From positions 1 to 16,846 of the forward strand of contig CASBQX010000170.1 in assembly GCA_949127925.1 (NCBI GenBank): a DNA stretch of 16,846 nt, read 5' to 3'. Source of the DNA: Synechococcales cyanobacterium PMM_0002. Its GTDB lineage: Bacteria > Cyanobacteriota > Cyanobacteriia > Elainellales > Elainellaceae. How positions within the stretch are numbered: the first letter of the stretch is position 1; each line of letters begins with the position of its first letter. The translations under genes were made by a program, and so were the position numbers. This document shows positions 13,187-16,846 of the stretch, one piece after another. The notes beneath the pieces are model-generated. The model had not been told where the DNA came from. It did not search any database and saw only the letters and a list, made by a program, of their open reading frames with translations.

Positions 13187-13473
13187 CGTCTTTAGGGGAG
13201 TCTATTAGGGTTTGAACGGCTTAATCGGTACAGTCTCAGGCTAGGTCAATTCTAAACAGGCAGCTTGACAAACCACCAGAGGTGCCCAGCCCACTTAGCA
13301 ACAGCGCACAGTTTAAATAAACCTGATACTTTTAGTAAACAGGGTGACATTAGCCTAGCCCCCTCAGGCTAAAAACCGGGCTAAAAACCCGACCCTATAC
13401 TCACCCGTTTTCGGGTTAGCGCACCGTTAGCAGCATCACGTCACATCACCGATGCTCAATCCATCACACACGC
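13187..13473. promoter_or_regulatory. pxcA upstream region with clustered short inverted repeats
   Basis: This 287-bp divergent gap precedes pxcA. Visible structures are TAGCCT/AGGCTA (13351-13356 and 13366-13371), a doubled GGCTAAAAACC with 12-bp period (13367-13377 and 13379-13389), and a tight hairpin ACCCG-TTTT-CGGGT (13403-13416). The pieces are close enough to form alternative pairings, such as CGGG with CCCG at 13377-13391. The region should hold the pxcA promoter; I cannot fix -35/-10 boxes. Confidence 0.45.
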
Positions 13474-14841
13474 ATGAGAAACACGATTAATTCAGCGGTT
13501 AGGGCATACCTGCGCTTCAGCAAACGATGGCTATTCAAAACGCCCAACCGAGCGTTAGACGATGCCTATGAAGCGGCTCTGCGGATCAAGGCCATTGAAG
13601 ACACCCATTTTGGTGGGGGTAAGATTTCCTCAGACTATGGCACCTATGGGACTAACGTCCGCAGCTACTTCCAGTCAGAGCTGCAAAAATACCTCAATAT
13701 TGCCAAAATTCGACTAGCAGAATTCAAAGTTAGCAGTTCGATTCTTGGGCTTTCTACCCAACCCATTACCGAAATTCAGGTAGATGAACAACCCATTGAT
13801 GAATCTCGCATCAATATCATCGACCAACCTGCACTGATTCTAAAAAAACTGCGGCTGATTGATGAGGTATTGGCGCACTATGGGGGCGATCGCTCGGGGG
13901 CAAACGCGTTGGTCATTATGAGTGATCCCAGCCAGGTCAATGGGCGGCAGAACAGCCGTTCTTTGACCAACCGCATGACGAGTCAAACTAACATTTCTAA
14001 TCGTTCTAGTGCTCCGGCCTCCAGCGAAGATATGGAATTGTTAATCGATAAAACGGGCGTCCTGCCCCGCTCAATTCTGCGAACAGTGGATCGAATCAAA
14101 CAAGATCTTGATCCTAATGCAGAGCGCGAAGTCGTAGAAAACTTCCGCAGTTCGCAGAACAGAACCGCAACGTCGCTGCGATTTGTGCTGCTGCTGGTCA
14201 TTATTCCTTTGATTACACAACAAATTGTTAAAAACTTTGTGGTGGGTCCTCTAGTTGATCGCTACAGAGCCACTAATGGAGCTGAAGTATTTCTTAATGT
14301 TGATATTGAAGAAGAAGCTTTAGATGAGCTGCACCGCTATGAGGAACGGCTGCGATTTCAGAGCTTAGTCGGGAACGCTCCTCCGATTGATGAAGAGCAG
14401 CTTACTCAAAAACTGAAAGAGAAGGCCGAAGAAATTCGCCAAGAATCTTTAGACACCAGTAATGATGCCGTAAAAAATATCTTTTCAGATATTTTCTCTG
14501 CCCTAGCGTTTGCCCTGTTTTTGCTCAACAGCAGGCGTGAAGTTGACGTGCTCAAATCTTTTATTGATGAACTTGTTTATGGCTTAAGTGATAGCGCCAA
14601 AGCCTTTATTATCATTTTGCTGACCGATAGTTTTGTGGGATTTCACTCACCCCACGGCTGGGAGGTTTTACTAGAAGGAGTGTCTCGCCATTTTGGCATT
14701 CCTGAAAGCAGAGAGTTTATCTTCTTGTTTATTGCCACATTCCCGGTAATCTTAGACACGATTTTCAAATATTGGATTTTCCGCTACCTCAACCGGATTT
14801 CGCCTTCTGCGGTTGCTACCTATCGCAGTATGAATGAATAA
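13474..14841 (+). CDS. pxcA: Proton extrusion protein PxcA (CemA/CotA-like)
   Basis: This inner-membrane protein is needed for light-induced proton extrusion and is related to chloroplast CemA; loss mainly affects CO2-uptake conditions and acid-base balance. The 455-residue length fits cyanobacterial PxcA. The soluble N-terminus begins NSAVRAYLRFSKRWLFKTP and includes IKAIEDTHFGGG. A Ser/Asn-rich linker (about 155-185) leads to the CemA domain: helix one at about 236-255 (LRFVLLLVIIPLITQQ), a long acidic loop, and helix two at about 335-352. Helix three is at about 375-391 (KAFIIILLTDSFVGFHSPHGWE) and helix four at about 414-437 (FIFLFIATFPVILDTIFKYW). The HSPHGWE block and C-terminal RYLNRISPSAVATY are characteristic. 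No strong ribosome-binding site precedes the ATG. Confidence 0.96.
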   Translation: MRNTINSAVRAYLRFSKRWLFKTPNRALDDAYEAALRIKAIEDTHFGGGKISSDYGTYGTNVRSYFQSELQKYLNIAKIRLAEFKVSSSILGLSTQPITEIQVDEQPIDESRINIIDQPALILKKLRLIDEVLAHYGGDRSGANALVIMSDPSQVNGRQNSRSLTNRMTSQTNISNRSSAPASSEDMELLIDKTGVLPRSILRTVDRIKQDLDPNAEREVVENFRSSQNRTATSLRFVLLLVIIPLITQQIVKNFVVGPLVDRYRATNGAEVFLNVDIEEEALDELHRYEERLRFQSLVGNAPPIDEEQLTQKLKEKAEEIRQESLDTSNDAVKNIFSDIFSALAFALFLLNSRREVDVLKSFIDELVYGLSDSAKAFIIILLTDSFVGFHSPHGWEVLLEGVSRHFGIPESREFIFLFIATFPVILDTIFKYWIFRYLNRISPSAVATYRSMNE

Positions 14842-14875
14842 AATAATTGGTAGAAAAATCAATTGAATGACCAAC

Positions 14876-14934
14876 AGACCTCTTGCAAATTAGCCCTTTA
14901 AATCGCATTTGAAGTGGCGAAATGCAAGAGGTCT
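14876..14934. repeat. 59-bp element with 12-bp terminal inverted repeats
   Basis: AGACCTCTTGCA (14876-14887) and TGCAAGAGGTCT (14923-14934) are perfect inverted ends around a 35-nt centre. The ends resemble terminal repeats I recall from cyanobacterial IS5-like elements, so this may be a MITE or deletion remnant. It also sits between convergent genes where a bidirectional terminator is expected. No clear target duplication is seen. Confidence 0.65.
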
Positions 14935-14962
14935 AGCGTGTTTTTAGCCTAGCGTGTTTTTA
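14933..14962. repeat. Doubled 14-bp CTAGCGTGTTTTTA
   Basis: Two identical 14-bp copies (14933-14946 and 14949-14962) are separated by GC. The first shares its first two bases with the inverted-repeat element. The last three bases of the second form the stop codon of the minus-strand gene. The duplication could stem from insertion or slippage, and its T-runs could assist termination of pxcA transcription. Confidence 0.85.
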
Positions 14963-15427
14963 AATGCCCAACGCGCCTTTCAATTTGGTCAAGACTGCCG
15001 ATTCCGGATCGCTCACTTTAGGATTCCCGGAACCAAATAACCCATTACCAGCGGCGCTAGCAACATGCTGGGCTGCGGCATAGATAAACTGCTTGTATTC
15101 GCTGATCTCTTCAGGCGTGGCTTTGGTTTCTAGGGTAGACAGGGCATCGGTAATGGCGGCGATCGCCATCTCTGCTGCGTTGTCAGGCGTTAAGTCTTTG
15201 GGCGCTGCTCCAGGAGAAAACGTTTTAATCGCTTCCTCAGAAAATACGCCTTGGATAATGCTGTTATTGGGATATTTTTTAGAAACTCCCACGACCTCTT
15301 GCGCTAGGGCAGTCGCCTCAATTGCAGTAGACACAATACCCATGTCTGCCACCGACACGGCAATCCCACTTAATGTCACTGCTTTAAGTACCTTGGTGGC
15401 TTCTTCTGGAGTGTAGATAGATGTCAT
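14960..15427 (-). CDS. Cyanobacterial protein of unknown function
   Basis: I do not recognise this 155-residue protein. It lacks a signal peptide and appears largely helical and Ala-rich. It starts TSIYTPEEATKVLKAVTLSG and passes through a mildly hydrophobic segment (ISVADMGIVSTAIEATALAQ region). The C-terminal half is TPEEISEYKQFIYAAAQHVA followed by GNGLFGSGNPKVSDPESAVL. I prefer the ATG at 15427 because GGAA lies 7 nt upstream; an alternative ATG at 15439 adds METK but has no ribosome-binding site. Its stop lies in a 14-bp direct repeat. It converges with pxcA and is separated from the potC gene by about 90 bp with the same orientation. No function is evident. Confidence 0.7.
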   Translation of the reverse strand: MTSIYTPEEATKVLKAVTLSGIAVSVADMGIVSTAIEATALAQEVVGVSKKYPNNSIIQGVFSEEAIKTFSPGAAPKDLTPDNAAEMAIAAITDALSTLETKATPEEISEYKQFIYAAAQHVASAAGNGLFGSGNPKVSDPESAVLTKLKGALGI

Positions 15428-15515
15428 TTTGGTTTCCATGGATACAAAAATTCAACCGAATCATAACATCTGAAACGATTGAATCCGAGTATCCTAAGGC
15501 GCATCTGCAATCAAC

Positions 15516-16325
15516 CTACTCCTGTTGCCGACGAGCCATGCGGCCATAGGCAAAAATAGCAATGCCAATCATGGTGAAGGAAAACAGCGTTGTGAGTGTG
15601 CCCAGAGCATATAAAGCTGGGGACGTGACGTTGGTGGTCATCCCAAAGATTTCTAGCGGCAGGGTGTTATCTTGCCCAGATATCAGCGATGTTCGGGTGA
15701 ACTCGTCGTAGGACAGGGTGAAACCTAGAATGAAAATGCCAAATAAGCTAGGCAAGATTAATGGAAAGATAATTTCCCAAAATGTTTTGACATCACTGGC
15801 TCCTAAATCTTTCGCGGCTTCTTCGTACGCTGGATCAAAGCGATTAAAGATGCCCAGCATAATCAGAAACGCAAATGGAACAGTCCAAGTTAAATGGGCA
15901 CCTAATCCTGATGAAAACCAGTCGGTTGATAAATCTAGCACCTGAAACACAATGCCGATGCCCAAAGAGATCAAGACGCTTGGCACAATTAAGCTAGAAA
16001 TGGTGAGGTAAAACACCGCGTTGGCTCCCCTAAACCGCGACCGAAAGGCCAACCCAGCCAGAACGCTTACCACAATTGATAGAAAAGCAATGACTAAACC
16101 CAGGAAGAGAGATCGCAAAAATGGTTCGACAAAATTACCCACTCGCTGCTCTTGAAACACCTGCCCTAACCAATAGAAACTGAACCCTTTCATGGGGAAG
16201 GTTAACCCACCCTCAGGCCCTTGCAATGACAGAATGAAAATACCCAACATTGGCCCGTAGAGAAACAGCACAAACAGTCCGAAAAATGCTGCTAGTAGAT
16301 AGAAGGTGAGCGATCGCTTCTGCAT
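15516..16325 (-). CDS. potC: Spermidine/putrescine-type ABC transporter permease (PotC-like)
   Basis: This is one of two inner-membrane permeases of a polyamine-type importer (PotABCD family). The 269 residues have about six membrane helices, beginning with LTFYLLAAFFGLFVLFLYGP and ending FTMIGIAIFAYGRMARR. The cytoplasmic EAA loop, which contacts the ATPase, is EEAAKDLGASDVKTFWEII followed by FPLILPSL (about 167-194). The PotC subgroup is chosen from the order in the operon and from the YGPMLGIFILSLQ start, but substrate is not proven by sequence: related systems carry other small compounds. The start ATG at 16325 lies 8 bp after the stop of the upstream permease, so the two are co-transcribed. 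The ATPase and binding-protein genes would lie beyond the right edge. Confidence 0.9.
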   Translation of the reverse strand: MQKRSLTFYLLAAFFGLFVLFLYGPMLGIFILSLQGPEGGLTFPMKGFSFYWLGQVFQEQRVGNFVEPFLRSLFLGLVIAFLSIVVSVLAGLAFRSRFRGANAVFYLTISSLIVPSVLISLGIGIVFQVLDLSTDWFSSGLGAHLTWTVPFAFLIMLGIFNRFDPAYEEAAKDLGASDVKTFWEIIFPLILPSLFGIFILGFTLSYDEFTRTSLISGQDNTLPLEIFGMTTNVTSPALYALGTLTTLFSFTMIGIAIFAYGRMARRQQE

Positions 16326-16333
16326 AGTTATCT

Positions 16334-16846
16334 CTACAGCTCCTTGCGAATGTCAACAACACGCAGAATGCCCATCACCAAAATCAGCGTTACTAGTAGC
16401 AAAATCACCGCATTGGCGGCAGCTAATGGGTACTGCAAACTGCCAATCTGCGTTTGAATCAATTTGCCCACCGATGCCGACTGGCCGCCGCCCATCATCC
16501 GCACCGTAACAAATTCACCCATCACCAGGGTGACGATAAAAATCGACCCGATCGCAATCCCTGGTGCCGACAACGGCAGAATAATTTCCTTAAAGGTTTG
16601 AAAGCCCGATGCGCCCATATCTTGAGCCGCTGTAATCAAATTCCGGTCAATCCGCATGAGGCTATTAAAAATTGGCGCAATCATAAAAAAGTTGTATAGA
16701 TGCACCATCCCTAGCACAATTGCAAAGTCTGAATACAGCAACCACTCCACAGGCTGTTGCACCAACCCTAGATTGATCAACAGCTGGTTGACGAGTCCTT
16801 CTTTCCCTAGGACAGGCACCCATGAAATCATCCGAATGATATTCGA
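16334..16846 (-). CDS. potB: Spermidine/putrescine-type ABC transporter permease (PotB-like), 5' end outside window
   Basis: This is the partner permease of the downstream PotC-like gene. The frame stays open past the ATG at 16831 to the window edge (SNIIRMISWVPVLGKEG), and IIRMISWVPVLGKEG is an interior PotB block, so the true start is outside. Four or so membrane helices are visible in 171 residues. The EAA loop is AAQDMGASGFQTFKEIILPLS (roughly 92-112 from the edge). It is followed by ITLVMGEFVTVRMMGG-type sequence and a final helix ending LILVMGILRVVDIRKEL. The two permeases make the transmembrane heterodimer. PotB-like identity rests on the order potB-potC and the block mentioned. Confidence 0.88.
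   Translation of the reverse strand, partial: SNIIRMISWVPVLGKEGLVNQLLINLGLVQQPVEWLLYSDFAIVLGMVHLYNFFMIAPIFNSLMRIDRNLITAAQDMGASGFQTFKEIILPLSAPGIAIGSIFIVTLVMGEFVTVRMMGGGQSASVGKLIQTQIGSLQYPLAAANAVILLLVTLILVMGILRVVDIRKEL

Noticed and set aside
1..16846. tRNA, rRNA or other recognised RNA genes
   Set aside because: No cloverleaf with a GTTCGA-type T-arm and no ribosomal RNA core sequence was seen in the gaps on reading; a covariance-model scan was not possible here.

Overview
The window looks like a stretch of cyanobacterial chromosome. Three genes place it: psaE (photosystem I subunit IV), pxcA (the CemA/CotA-like proton-extrusion protein) and a cyanobacterial-type glycogen synthase. The octamer GCGATCGC (HIP1), typical of many cyanobacterial genomes, occurs roughly 28 times by eye. 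Species cannot be told from this alone; a filamentous or Leptolyngbya-like organism is a guess.

Layout. (1) 1-1715, plus strand: the 3' part of a sensor histidine kinase, a small helical lipoprotein, and a PepSY-type small membrane protein. (2) 1758-2860, minus strand: two unrecognised cyanobacterial proteins, probably one transcription unit, reading divergently from (3) a single-pass proline-rich protein at 3021-3674. (4) 4031-5531, plus strand: a two-gene restriction-modification module, made of a DpnA-like adenine methyltransferase and a MutH/Sau3AI-family endonuclease. It sits in a roughly 3 kb interval without HIP1 and has more A+T than its flanks. (5) 5633-8184, minus strand: hemC (tetrapyrrole synthesis), then glgA (glycogen synthesis). 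(6) 8284-8453: a repeat-rich gap holding a three-copy 14-bp tandem repeat and a perfect 32-bp palindrome. (7) 8484-9311, minus strand: a two-helix membrane protein with internal repeats, divergent from psaE (9663-9914). (8) mutM (10023-10856) converges with and overlaps by 4 bp a long SF1-helicase/AddB-like protein (10853-13186) that carries an in-frame 12-bp minisatellite. (9) pxcA (13474-14841), then a small inverted-repeat element, then an unrecognised 155-residue protein. (10) 15516-16846, minus strand: the potC and potB permease genes of a spermidine/putrescine-type ABC transporter, with potB running off the window.

Most of the window is housekeeping. The accessory part is the restriction-modification module. 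It pairs two families whose best-known members act on GATC, in a genome full of a GATC-containing octamer. The nuclease also has Asn at the position that aligns with the conserved metal-binding Asp of MutH and Sau3AI. No wholly new multi-gene system is evident; that module and several small repeat elements are the parts most worth a second look.
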